The translations under genes were made by a program, and so were the position numbers. A model generated the notes under the pieces. That model was not told where the DNA came from and ran no database searches. It worked only from the letters and a program-made list of their open reading frames with translations. 64,000 bases of DNA from OLB11 sp041392835 (GTDB lineage: Bacteria > Bacteroidota > Bacteroidia > Chitinophagales > Chitinophagaceae), in NCBI GenBank assembly GCA_041392835.1, contig JAWKLF010000003.1, forward strand, positions 186,001 through 250,000, given 5' to 3'. This document shows positions 7,613 through 16,405 of this stretch, in pieces (the stretch's first letter is position 1; each line of letters starts with the position of its first letter).

Positions 7613-8926
7613 TTAGTTAGTTACCCATGCGTCTCTATCGTCTGGGCTAAATTTCCAAGGTGCCATATTGTTTTCAATATTACTAAACATCATGTTCCAT
7701 TCTTGAGGTGCATTGCTTTCTTCCATGATTAAATTTCTACGAAGTTGAATGATAATATCTAATGGAGAAATATTGACAGGGCATTCTTCAACGCATGCAT
7801 TGCAAGTAGTACAGGCTCTTAGTTCTACTACCGATATATAATCGTGCAAAAGACTTTTGCCATCATCTTTGAATTCTTTGTTTGTATCAATATTTTTCCC
7901 AATTTCTTCCAAACGGTCTCGTGTTGCCATCATTATTTTTCGTGGCGACAATAATTTGCCTGTGGTATTGGCAGGGCAGGCCGAAGTACATCTTCCACAC
8001 TCAGTACAGCTGTATGCATCCATCAAATTTTTCCAAGTAAGGTCTTGTACATCTCTTGCACCAAATTTTTGCATTTCTGTATTTGTTTCGCTTGGCGCCA
8101 ATTCGGGTTGCATCATATACAAAACTTCTTTTTGTATTTCAGGCATATTACTCATCTTTCCTTTGGCTTGCAAAGGAGCATAATAGGCATTGGGAAATGC
8201 TAAAAGTATATGTAGATGTTTGGAATAAGTTAGATAAATCATAAAAACAAATATGCCGGCTATATGGAGCCACCAACACATCCTTTCTAATGTTATAAGC
8301 GCTTGTTCGCTCCATCCAGCAAAAAGAGGTGCTATGTGCTGTGATATAAAAAATGAATCTGTAGATGGATAATGCGAGCTGTGTAAGACTTGTAAATTTA
8401 GGTCGCAAGCATTCATAATGAGGAATAGTGACATGAGTACTATTTCAAACGTCAATATCAAATTAGCATCTGTTTTGGGCCATCCGCTACTCAATTCTTG
8501 AGTACTTAGTCTTTTTACTTTGACAATATTTCTTCGGATTAAGAAAATAGTACAGGCTATTAAAACCAATAGGGCTAATACTTCAAAGATGCCTATAAGT
8601 ATGCTATATAAGCTACCCAAAAAAGGTAAAAAAATGCGGTGTTGACCACTTAATCCGTCTACAATAATTTCTAATATTTCAATATTGATAATGATAAAGC
8701 CAGCATATACGGCTAAATGTAAAAAAGCTACAAGCGGTTTCTTAAACATTTTCTTTTGTCCAAGTGCATTTAAGAACATGTTTTTCCACCGCAAATTTGC
8801 TTGGTCATTGAGGTCAATATCTTTGCCTAATAAAATATTTCGTCTAATGGTTTTAATTTTTTTTATAAAAAAGAAAATGGCAGTAGCCGAAAGAATTAAA
8901 AATAAAAGCTGTTGAAATAGTTGCAT
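7613..8926 (-). CDS. membrane-bound 2x[4Fe-4S] protein with cytochrome-like N-terminus
   Basis: 437 residues. The N-terminal 240 residues hold about five membrane helices resembling the nitrate reductase gamma / HdrE type, which may bind heme b; His70, His221 and His239 are candidate ligands. The C-terminal domain faces the cytoplasm and has two ferredoxin motifs, C307-C310-C313-C317 (CTECGRCTSACP) and C372-C375-C378-C382 (CTTCNACVEECP). With the CCG protein downstream, the pair would pass electrons through iron-sulfur clusters to membrane quinone. Beta-oxidation via electron-transferring flavoprotein is the likely donor by analogy with ETF:menaquinone oxidoreductases; this is an inference. 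Confidence 0.82.
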   Translation of the reverse strand: MQLFQQLLFLILSATAIFFFIKKIKTIRRNILLGKDIDLNDQANLRWKNMFLNALGQKKMFKKPLVAFLHLAVYAGFIIINIEILEIIVDGLSGQHRIFLPFLGSLYSILIGIFEVLALLVLIACTIFLIRRNIVKVKRLSTQELSSGWPKTDANLILTFEIVLMSLFLIMNACDLNLQVLHSSHYPSTDSFFISQHIAPLFAGWSEQALITLERMCWWLHIAGIFVFMIYLTYSKHLHILLAFPNAYYAPLQAKGKMSNMPEIQKEVLYMMQPELAPSETNTEMQKFGARDVQDLTWKNLMDAYSCTECGRCTSACPANTTGKLLSPRKIMMATRDRLEEIGKNIDTNKEFKDDGKSLLHDYISVVELRACTTCNACVEECPVNISPLDIIIQLRRNLIMEESNAPQEWNMMFSNIENNMAPWKFSPDDRDAWVTN

Positions 8927-9086
8927 ACGCTTACAAAAGTAATTGTTAAGCGTTAAAAAAATAAGTATAATTTACTAAAACCTTTGGATAAGCTTGTTCG
9001 GTAATAATAAAGCACTAATTTGGGTATTCTGTTTTGTTCAAAACATTTTTTTATGGTAGATAATAATAGAAGTTTTTGTTGATTGC

Positions 9087-9605
9087 TTATTTATTTTTTG
9101 TTTTCCATGAGCTAATCATAAAATGTAAAATTGGAATAAAAAGAAGAGCTATAGTGAAAATTAAAAACCAAACACCAAGACCATTGGCTTTTTTATTAGC
9201 GATTTGGATAGTTTGAAAGCTTATAAATCCAAATATAATTGCAATGTTTAATTTTATATATCTCAACAGTTTTGTTGCAAGTGTATATTGTCTCAAAGAG
9301 TTTTCTTGAGTAATTTTGACTGGGTAATTAAAGCGATGAGGAAATTTGTTTAATATGGAAAGCACTACCACCAATATACTGGCTATTAGTGGTAAAATGA
9401 AAATGCTTTTTTTGGTGCCAAAATCATCGGCATGGCCAACACTATTGTAGTGGGTAGGAATAATTTCGGGTAATTTAGGATAGTTTACGCATGTTATAAT
9501 CCAAGTGATTAGTAAGATTGCCCATGCTAATATTTCTAATATCGTATCTGTATTTGTCCAATTTATTTTTGCTTTCATAGCCATCTTTATCAGCGTATTT
9601 ATCAA
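9087..9605 (-). CDS. DUF1648 family membrane protein
   Basis: 172 residues with four hydrophobic segments. The DUF1648 signature is visible between helices 1 and 2: NYPKLPEIIPTHYNSVGHADDFGTK, with its conserved P-x-H-x-N/F-x-x-G-x-x-D/N pattern. Related proteins such as SdpI and YhdP-type regulators act in peptide immunity or signalling, but most members are uncharacterised. Three in-frame ATGs (9605, 9584, 9578) could start it. It is isolated, with 160 bases to the upstream gene. Confidence 0.75.
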   Translation of the reverse strand: MINTLIKMAMKAKINWTNTDTILEILAWAILLITWIITCVNYPKLPEIIPTHYNSVGHADDFGTKKSIFILPLIASILVVVLSILNKFPHRFNYPVKITQENSLRQYTLATKLLRYIKLNIAIIFGFISFQTIQIANKKANGLGVWFLIFTIALLFIPILHFMISSWKTKNK

Positions 9606-9626
9606 TTGTAAAGTATTTTCTACTTC

Positions 9627-9657
9627 ATAAAAAAAGCCTCACCTATGTGAAGCTTTT
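9627..9657 (-). terminator. intrinsic terminator of tRNA-Leu
   Basis: On the minus strand an 11-bp stem (arms 9647-9657 and 9632-9642, one G-U pair) with a 4-base loop is followed by U residues. It begins 5 bases after the tRNA 3' end. Confidence 0.75.
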
Positions 9658-9661
9658 GTAG

Positions 9662-9745
9662 TGCCCAGAACAGGAATCGAACCTGCACTCCCTTGCGAGA
9701 ACAAGATTTTGAGTCTAGCGCGTCTACCAATTCCGCCATCTGGGC
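9662..9745 (-). tRNA. tRNA-Leu (anticodon CAA)
   Basis: 84 bases, class II tRNA with a long variable arm. Acceptor arms GCCCAGA (9745-9739) and TCTGGGC (9669-9663) pair perfectly with discriminator A at 9662. The D arm GGCGGAATTGGTAGACGCG and the T arm with GGTTCGATTCC are canonical. The anticodon CAA lies at 9709-9711 and reads UUG. CCA is not encoded. A terminator follows directly. Confidence 0.95.
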
Positions 9746-9851
9746 TCGGGTTGCAATATTACAATGTTTTATACGTATTTAAAAAAAAATATTTAGACTT
9801 TTCTTAATCGTTTATGTCTTTTGCCAATGCAAATGCATAATCCAGACCATG

Positions 9852-11102
9852 CTATTTTATTGTATTCACATAATCTATCAGCAATTGCGCTACATTTTCA
9901 TAATTCGTTAGTTGCACTGATTGGGCATCGTCTAATACATCGTGGTAGTATCCCGGGCCTCCCATAGAATAGATAAAAATTGCAGGAACACCTTTTTCTG
10001 AAAAATAGTAATGGTCACTATTGTGTGCCTTGCCTCGTATCTTAATTTCAGGCACATAGTTTTTTTGGGTATTGATAGTACTCAATGCTTCAAATATTTT
10101 GGGGAAGGTTTCTCCATTGACAATGGTTATGCCATTTTCTGCATTGCCCATTATATCTATATTAACGAGTGTATGAATGTTGTTTAAATTAAAGACTGGG
10201 TTTTCTGTATATACTTGAGAGCCTATCAGTCCGGCTTCTTCGCCACTAAAAAGAATAAAAGCGATATCGTGTTTAGGTCTATGTTTTTTGAAATAAGCTG
10301 CTAAATAGCATATCATACTCACACCACTGGCATTGTCGCTGGCGCCTGGGAAAAAAGCTTGCGTACCCAAAGCACCCAAATGATCATAGTGAGCTGTAAA
10401 CACTATTGTTTGATTGCTTTTTTTGCCTTTTATTTTTCCAATAATATTCTTATTTGGAAATGATTTTATAAAATCATTTGTCAATTCAATTTGAATCTGA
10501 TCTTTATTATTTATCAAACTATCAAAAAAGATTAAAGAGGGTATTGCATCTACTTCAGTGCTAATAGTGTGTGTTAGTTTCTTATCTTCTGTGTATATAA
10601 GCAGTCGTGGTTGGGTATGATATAATGAAAAGCTATCAGTAAAATGCGTATTCCTTTCGTTGGCATGATGTATGACAAGTGCTTCATCTTTTTCAAAACC
10701 TTTTTCCAATTTTAGATGTAGCAACTCATTTTCTATACTATCATGGGGATTTACGTGTATGAGTTTAAAAGTGCCACTAATACGAGGCGAAGAAGCGGCT
10801 ACTATAAAATCATAGCCAGCTCTCATTTCTTGTTCATCTATTTCACAACGAATAGGAAAGGGGTGTGTATTTACCGAAAAAGTATATTCTTGAAAGTAAG
10901 ACGAGCCAATAGGTTGCAAACCTATCTGTTTAAATTCTTTAGCCAAAAAATGAGCTGCTTTGTTTACGCCATCATCTACATATCCTCTGCCTGCATATTC
11001 GGAACTGCATAAGGTTTCAATTATTTTCCTTGCATATTTTAAATCTTGTGCATATGTACTCAGCGAAATAAATAAACTCAATATCCAAAATAGATTTTTC
11101 AT
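9852..11102 (-). CDS. M28 family metallopeptidase
   Basis: 416 residues from the ATG at 11100-11102, which opens a signal peptide (MKNLFWILSLFISLSTYAQ); an upstream ATG would only add a non-signal extension. It is a periplasmic or secreted zinc aminopeptidase of the M28 type. The zinc-site motifs appear in order: TAHYDHLG, FPGASDNASGVS, the catalytic GEEAG, NIDIMG, and a C-terminal histidine in HNSDHYYF. The length matches secreted M28 enzymes of Bacteroidota. It lies 44 bases downstream of the polysaccharide deacetylase gene on the same strand. Confidence 0.9.
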   Translation of the reverse strand: MKNLFWILSLFISLSTYAQDLKYARKIIETLCSSEYAGRGYVDDGVNKAAHFLAKEFKQIGLQPIGSSYFQEYTFSVNTHPFPIRCEIDEQEMRAGYDFIVAASSPRISGTFKLIHVNPHDSIENELLHLKLEKGFEKDEALVIHHANERNTHFTDSFSLYHTQPRLLIYTEDKKLTHTISTEVDAIPSLIFFDSLINNKDQIQIELTNDFIKSFPNKNIIGKIKGKKSNQTIVFTAHYDHLGALGTQAFFPGASDNASGVSMICYLAAYFKKHRPKHDIAFILFSGEEAGLIGSQVYTENPVFNLNNIHTLVNIDIMGNAENGITIVNGETFPKIFEALSTINTQKNYVPEIKIRGKAHNSDHYYFSEKGVPAIFIYSMGGPGYYHDVLDDAQSVQLTNYENVAQLLIDYVNTIK

Positions 11103-11146
11103 AAGTCTAAAAATAAGACCTTTTTTGGCAAGCCCAATCATAAAGT

Positions 11147-12442
11147 TTAAATAATTCCTTCTTTTTTTAAAGTCGATAAAAATTGTTCATAGATTGTCTT
11201 CCAACCCTTCCAATGTCCCATATCCGAAAAAGAAAAATTGTGCCATATGCATATCATTGTACCTTGAGTAGCTTGTATATGTTTTAAAAAGAGTAAGAGT
11301 TCTTGCTGTGTTTTTTCAATATTATCTTTTTGTTCATAATATGAATTGCACTCCATAAAACAAAAAGGGTGTATGCGCATAGTGCTTGTACTATTTTTTG
11401 ATAAATCAAACCAATAAAAAGAATGGGAGGTGGAAGCTCTAAATCCATTAATCGATCCATAACCCATACTATACTCATCTTGTATGCCCAGCTTTATTAA
11501 ATTTTGATAGGTTTCTGGAATTTGAAATCGAATAAAGTGCTGCCGACTTTTTGAAACTTTTGGCAAGTAAGAGAATTCTTTTTTTAAATAAGAAATATCA
11601 TCATGACTTTTATAAGAAGGGTGTATGCCAACTTCGTATTTGTCTTTTATATACGATATGAAATGTTGCATAGAAGGATGTTCGGGATGTATGTTTTTGT
11701 CAAACTTTCCGCCTTGGCTTAGCAATAAAAAATAAATAGGCTTTAATGCATAATATTGATGTAGGCTATCTAAATAATCAAAAGTATCGAATGGGTCTTT
11801 TTGATTTAAAAAGCGTGTAGAGATTCTTTTTTTAATAGATGAAAATTGACCTTCTAAAAGGTCTCTAATAGTACCGCCTATTTGTTTATACATACTTTTC
11901 CCTGTATAACTATAGATGCTATCAATATCATAAGTGGCTATAAATTGCGCTTTTCCTTTTGGGAAAATATGCGCCGGATTTTGCTCTTGAATTCTTTTTT
12001 TTAATTCTAAAATCCAATAGTCTATCAGGGGTGTTTTGATAAAGCGATGTTTGAATGCTACACTTTGTGTGTGTGGAAATCGCTGATAGATATCTTTTTC
12101 GTAAGGCAAGTATTCTTCGTAGCGTGAAATTAAATAGAATGTAGCCGCAAATAAATCAAATGGGATAGTGGCATTGGATGTAGTAAAAAATGTTTTTAAT
12201 CCACACCACTCTTGTATATGAATATCTTGTTCTTGTATATCTTTTTCAAAGAGTAAAGAACAAGGTATAATTTGTATTTGATTGGCTGTTGGCTTTTTGC
12301 TACCATCATATAGGATATGGCAAGCCACATTTGGGTCGCTTACTATTTTATACTGTATTTGCAATACCTCTTGAAATATAAAATCTAACACATAGACCAA
12401 ACGCGAAGAGGTACGAGCAGTATAAATGAGCAGTAAAGACAC
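11147..12442 (-). CDS. polysaccharide deacetylase family protein
   Basis: 431 residues, no signal peptide. The N-terminal 130 residues match a Bacteroidota-specific domain that precedes NodB-like deacetylase domains. The NodB-like part begins at QFIATYDIDSIYSY with the catalytic and metal Asp residues, followed by VGIHPSYKSHDD (metal histidine region), YGSINGFRAST and a final CIWHNFSFSD. The usual H-x-x-x-H metal motif is atypical, so the activity is inferred. These enzymes usually act on cell-surface polysaccharide. It starts 2 bases after the stop of lutB and is presumably in one operon with it and the M28 gene. Confidence 0.8.
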   Translation of the reverse strand: MSLLLIYTARTSSRLVYVLDFIFQEVLQIQYKIVSDPNVACHILYDGSKKPTANQIQIIPCSLLFEKDIQEQDIHIQEWCGLKTFFTTSNATIPFDLFAATFYLISRYEEYLPYEKDIYQRFPHTQSVAFKHRFIKTPLIDYWILELKKRIQEQNPAHIFPKGKAQFIATYDIDSIYSYTGKSMYKQIGGTIRDLLEGQFSSIKKRISTRFLNQKDPFDTFDYLDSLHQYYALKPIYFLLLSQGGKFDKNIHPEHPSMQHFISYIKDKYEVGIHPSYKSHDDISYLKKEFSYLPKVSKSRQHFIRFQIPETYQNLIKLGIQDEYSMGYGSINGFRASTSHSFYWFDLSKNSTSTMRIHPFCFMECNSYYEQKDNIEKTQQELLLFLKHIQATQGTMICIWHNFSFSDMGHWKGWKTIYEQFLSTLKKEGII

Positions 12443-12444
12443 GA

Positions 12445-13833
12445 TTATTTTTTATTGTTTTCGGCCCACCACTGATGAAATGATTTCTTAAATACAAGTT
12501 GATCTCTACGCTTATTCCACGAATTTTTAAATAGCGTATGCACAACTTTGGTTTTTAAATTAGCATGAGATATGTCTACTAATTTTCTATTATTCATAGC
12601 CATCTTCCACATTTTCCAAGCCGTTTTTTCAGACAAAGGAGCCACGCCTTTGTCAACAGCTAGCGTTCTGTTATGGTGTAGCATACCATGTATATTTATT
12701 TTCAATGGGCAAACTTCTGTACAATTTCCACACAGTGAAGATGCATAACTGAGATGATTGTATTTTTCAAACGATTTAAGATGGGGTGTGATTACTGAGC
12801 CAATCGGTCCACTATAGGTAGCTCCATAGGTGTGACCACCTATGTTTTTATATACAGGACAGGCATTTAAACAAGAACCACATCGAATACAATAAGCACT
12901 TTCTCTAAGTTGTATGTCAGACAATAAGTTTGTTCTGCCATTGTCAAGAAGAATTACATACATTTCTTCAGGTCCATCTACTTCATTCATTTTTTTACCA
13001 CCTGTAAAGATGCTATTATAAACCGTAACCAATTGACCAGTGCCATAGGTGGCTAACAATGGCCAAAAAAGATGCAAATCGTGTATGCTTGGAATAATTT
13101 TTTCTATACCAACTATAGCTATGTGTACATTGGGAAAAGATGTAGTTAGTCTGGCATTGCCTTCATTTTCTGTAACGCAAACAGCACCAATGTCGGCCAA
13201 TAAAAAATTACCACCCGTAATGCCTACTTCAGAGCTTGTGTATTTTTCTCTAAGTTTTCTGCGCGATACTAAGGTTAACTCGCTCGGCGATAAATGGGGT
13301 TCTACCCCTAATTTTTCATGAAAAAGTTTGGCTACATCTTCTTTGCTTTTATGCATTGCCGGTGTTACAATATGATAGGGGGCTTCGCCGTCTAATTGTT
13401 GTATATATTCTCCAAGGTCCGTTTCTACACTGTTTATATTATGTTTTGCTAAGAAATCGTTTAAGTGAATTTCTTCTGTAACCATGCTTTTGCTTTTAAC
13501 CACTTGTTTGGCACGGTATTGTTTGCATATTTCAAGAATGGCTTCATTGGCTTCAGTATCGGTGTTAGCCCATATAACCTTGCCACCTCGTTTTGTAAAG
13601 TTTTTTTCAAATTCAAGTAAGTAATCGTCTAAATGTTCTATGGTCTTCCACTTAATGTTTTTGGCTTTTTTTCTGGCCATTTCTAAATCGCTAAATTGCA
13701 ATTTGCCCTTTACTACAGTTTCATTGTATTTATCTATATTAAAAGAAAGCTTTCTTTTATGTTCTGCATCTAACGCTTTGATTTCGCTTTTTGTAATAAA
13801 TACTTTTTTTATTTCTTTCTTATTCATGGGCAT
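12445..13833 (-). CDS. lutB: LutB-type lactate-utilisation iron-sulfur protein
   Basis: 462 residues, cytoplasmic. The N-terminal two-thirds is the LUD domain (VVKSKSMVTEEIHLNDFL, SEVGITGGNFLLADIGAVC). The C-terminal third has two ferredoxin motifs, CIRCGSCLNACPVY and CGNCTEVCPL. In Bacillus, LutABC oxidises L-lactate to pyruvate. Here neither lutA nor lutC is adjacent, which is unusual. The electron-carrying role is therefore inferred from the family. An exact TAATTTTG promoter box precedes the ATG. Confidence 0.88.
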   Translation of the reverse strand: MPMNKKEIKKVFITKSEIKALDAEHKRKLSFNIDKYNETVVKGKLQFSDLEMARKKAKNIKWKTIEHLDDYLLEFEKNFTKRGGKVIWANTDTEANEAILEICKQYRAKQVVKSKSMVTEEIHLNDFLAKHNINSVETDLGEYIQQLDGEAPYHIVTPAMHKSKEDVAKLFHEKLGVEPHLSPSELTLVSRRKLREKYTSSEVGITGGNFLLADIGAVCVTENEGNARLTTSFPNVHIAIVGIEKIIPSIHDLHLFWPLLATYGTGQLVTVYNSIFTGGKKMNEVDGPEEMYVILLDNGRTNLLSDIQLRESAYCIRCGSCLNACPVYKNIGGHTYGATYSGPIGSVITPHLKSFEKYNHLSYASSLCGNCTEVCPLKINIHGMLHHNRTLAVDKGVAPLSEKTAWKMWKMAMNNRKLVDISHANLKTKVVHTLFKNSWNKRRDQLVFKKSFHQWWAENNKK

Positions 13834-13846
13834 TGATGTAAAAGTA

Positions 13847-13854
13847 CAAAATTA
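13847..13854 (-). promoter_or_regulatory. -7 promoter box TAATTTTG for lutB
   Basis: On the minus strand TAATTTTG matches TAnnTTTG exactly and ends 13 bases before the lutB ATG. Confidence 0.5.
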
Positions 13855-13877
13855 TTAGTTTTATAATTTAGCATGAC

Positions 13878-15380
13878 TTATTGAATATATTTTCCAATAA
13901 TTGGAAACTTTGAAAATTCTTCTTTTTCTAATCTGAAAATAATAATATATGCATACAATAGCAATAGCACAAAGCCAGATACTAAATGTAAAAGTGTACT
14001 ATGGATAAATTGTCCAAGTGCAACATGTATAAAATATACAAGCAACATAAAGCCCAAATAGCCTATAATTTTTTTAACCTGATAAGGTATAGGATAGTTT
14101 TTTTGACCTAAAATAAAACTTGCAATAACCATAAATAAATTGCAAAATAATGAAGCCCAAGCGCAGGCTATATAACTATAAGTCGGTATAAATAAAAAAT
14201 TAATAGTCAGTGTAATGGCTGTGCCACCCAATGTAATCCAAGCACCTATCAGTGTTTTATTTGTAATTTTGTACCATATAGAAAGGTTATAATATATACC
14301 TACGAGCAATTTGGCCATAAGTAAAATAGGAACTACTACAAGACCTGCAGCGTACTCAGGTTTGATGTCAACCCGCATAAAATATTTCCAAATATCTAAA
14401 AACAGCGTTACGCCAAGAAAACAAAAAGTACATACTACTATAAAAAGATTCATGATACGTGCATAAGTTTTGGGAGCATCTTTTTCGGCAGATGATTTTA
14501 GAAAATAGGGTTCGGCACCCATTCTAAATGCTTGAATAAACAATACTATTAAAATGGCCAATTTATAATTTGCACCATAAATGCCATTTTGAGAATTTTT
14601 GAATTCAAGGCTGCCTGGTAGTAGTTTTGGTAACATGGCACGGTCAATAGTTTCATTAATCATACCACCAAAGCCTACTATGATTAAAGGCAAGGCATAA
14701 AGCATCATTTTTTTCCATAATTCTTTGTCGAAAGAAAGTTTAAAGCTAAATACTTCTTTGTACAACAAAAATAAAGTGCTTATGGAAGCAATAGTATTGG
14801 CCACAAATGCATACCCTATTCCATAGTTAGGATCAAAATGCTCTGTTATAAAGGGCAATGCATGTTGACTTTTTAATTTGGGTAACCAATGTATAAAAAG
14901 CAAAACAAAAAAGACATTGAGCAAAATATTAGTAATCTTAATGATGGCAAACTTCATGGGTCTTTGTTCAAAACGCAACTTGGAAAATGGAATAACAGCT
15001 AAGGTGTCAAAAGAAACAATTAAAGCAAAAAAGATTACATATTCAGGATGATTAGGTACTGACCACAATATACTTAAAGGCTTTTGCAATAAAAGCATCA
15101 GCAAGCATAAGGGTAGTGTAGTCATTAATAATGAAGTAGAAGCCGTATTGAAAACCTTTTTTTCATCTACATCTCTTACAAAACGGAAATAGGCCGTTTC
15201 CATGCCATATGTAAATATTATATTAAAAAAAGTAATATACGCATACACTGTAGTGTATTCTCCATATTGTGCGGTGCCTAAAACAGTCAATAAAGGGGTT
15301 AATCCGTAGTTGATAAAACGACCTACTATACTGCTCAAACCATACCAAATGGTTTGGTTTGCTAAACTTTTAATACTCAA
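13878..15380 (-). CDS. Wzx-like oligosaccharide flippase
   Basis: 500 residues with about 12-14 membrane helices. The N-terminus (LANQTIWYGLSSIVGRFINYGLTPLLTV) and the following GTAQYGEYTTVYAYI are typical of the polysaccharide-biosynthesis / MATE-like flippase family, which moves lipid-linked sugars across the inner membrane. Length and topology match the family. No glycosyltransferase genes are next to it, so its cargo cannot be deduced. It is the first gene of a minus-strand run ahead of lutB. Confidence 0.85.
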   Translation of the reverse strand: MSIKSLANQTIWYGLSSIVGRFINYGLTPLLTVLGTAQYGEYTTVYAYITFFNIIFTYGMETAYFRFVRDVDEKKVFNTASTSLLMTTLPLCLLMLLLQKPLSILWSVPNHPEYVIFFALIVSFDTLAVIPFSKLRFEQRPMKFAIIKITNILLNVFFVLLFIHWLPKLKSQHALPFITEHFDPNYGIGYAFVANTIASISTLFLLYKEVFSFKLSFDKELWKKMMLYALPLIIVGFGGMINETIDRAMLPKLLPGSLEFKNSQNGIYGANYKLAILIVLFIQAFRMGAEPYFLKSSAEKDAPKTYARIMNLFIVVCTFCFLGVTLFLDIWKYFMRVDIKPEYAAGLVVVPILLMAKLLVGIYYNLSIWYKITNKTLIGAWITLGGTAITLTINFLFIPTYSYIACAWASLFCNLFMVIASFILGQKNYPIPYQVKKIIGYLGFMLLVYFIHVALGQFIHSTLLHLVSGFVLLLLYAYIIIFRLEKEEFSKFPIIGKYIQ

Positions 15381-15504
15381 AGTCTATTGTAATTTAATGC
15401 TGTAAAAATACATGTTTGAATTACTATTCAATGCCCTTTGGCAATAAATTAAATTAAAAACTTGTAAAACAATTTGAAAAATCATAAAACCATATTCAAA
15501 AAAC

Positions 15505-15512
15505 TATCTTTG
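15505..15512 (+). promoter_or_regulatory. -7 promoter box TATCTTTG
   Basis: An exact TAnnTTTG box 21 bases before the ATG at 15534. The same octamer occurs in every CRISPR repeat of this window. Confidence 0.5.
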
Positions 15513-15533
15513 AACTTTAAAAATATTTTAAAC

Positions 15534-16403
15534 ATGAAAAAGTTTACATTAACACTATTTACTCTCTTTTTAGCTTTTGCTTCTTTTGCTCAACAGGCTA
15601 AGGTAGGAAGCACAGAAATTACTAAAGTTAGCCGCCCATGTATTATTGCAGACTATGGCATGAGCTATGATGTCATAGAAGGCGCATTAAAGAAAAAATT
15701 TGAAGAATTAAATTTAAAATCGCCAGATAAAACAAAAGACGGATATAAAGTTTTTAAAGGTGTCAATATCAATGATATAAGCACTGACAAAGTAGATTTA
15801 TACTACCGAGTAGAAAACAGAAAACCTAACACTACCGTGTATATGCTGATTTCGAGAGGTTATGATAACTTTATGTTGCCAGAATCGGATTCTGCTGTAT
15901 ATCAAAATGCTATAGCATTTTTAGACAAATTTGTTAAAGATGCAACCCTTTTTCAACTCAATTTAGACGTGAAAAATCAGGAAGAAAGCATTAAAAGTGC
16001 TGAAAAAAATCTAAAGAAAATCATTGACAATGAAGATGATTTGAATAAAGATAAAGCCAAAGTAGAATCTAAGATTTCTCAAAAAATAGTAGAACAAAAC
16101 GCATTAAAAACCGAAATGGATAATCAACAATCTATTTTAGAAGGCTTGAAAAAGAAAACAGCCACCTTAGATCAAATGGATGCTTTAAAAAAAGAAGTTA
16201 GCAAACAAGAAAAAGCAGTTGAGAAAGCTACAAGCAATTACAATTCTTCATTAAAAAAGCAAGATGCTTATAAAGGCGATTTGGATAAAGTTGAAAACAA
16301 AATAGCTGAAAACAAAGTAGAAATAGAAAAGGCCAAGAATGCGCTTGAAATGGAAAAAACTAAATTAGAAGAAATAAAGAAAAAAATCAGCGATTTGAAC
16401 TAA
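15534..16403 (+). CDS. secreted coiled-coil protein of unknown function
   Basis: 289 residues from the ATG at 15534, which starts a clean signal peptide (MKKFTLTLFTLFLAFASFAQ). An in-frame ATG 60 bases upstream would bury it. The first 130 mature residues are globular (DYGMSYDVIEGALKKKFEEL, NTTVYMLISRGYDNFMLPE). From about residue 145 to the end it is a Lys/Glu-rich coiled coil with heptad-like spacing. It is probably periplasmic. Its stop codon lies two bases from that of recG on the opposite strand. I do not recognise a family. Confidence 0.7.
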   Translation: MKKFTLTLFTLFLAFASFAQQAKVGSTEITKVSRPCIIADYGMSYDVIEGALKKKFEELNLKSPDKTKDGYKVFKGVNINDISTDKVDLYYRVENRKPNTTVYMLISRGYDNFMLPESDSAVYQNAIAFLDKFVKDATLFQLNLDVKNQEESIKSAEKNLKKIIDNEDDLNKDKAKVESKISQKIVEQNALKTEMDNQQSILEGLKKKTATLDQMDALKKEVSKQEKAVEKATSNYNSSLKKQDAYKGDLDKVENKIAENKVEIEKAKNALEMEKTKLEEIKKKISDLN

Positions 16404-16405
16404 GC

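Noticed and set aside
8927..8953. Inverted repeat ACGCTTA-N13-TAAGCGT just before the start codon at 8926
   Set aside because: Seven-base arms with a 13-base loop arise often by chance, and no supporting motif was found.
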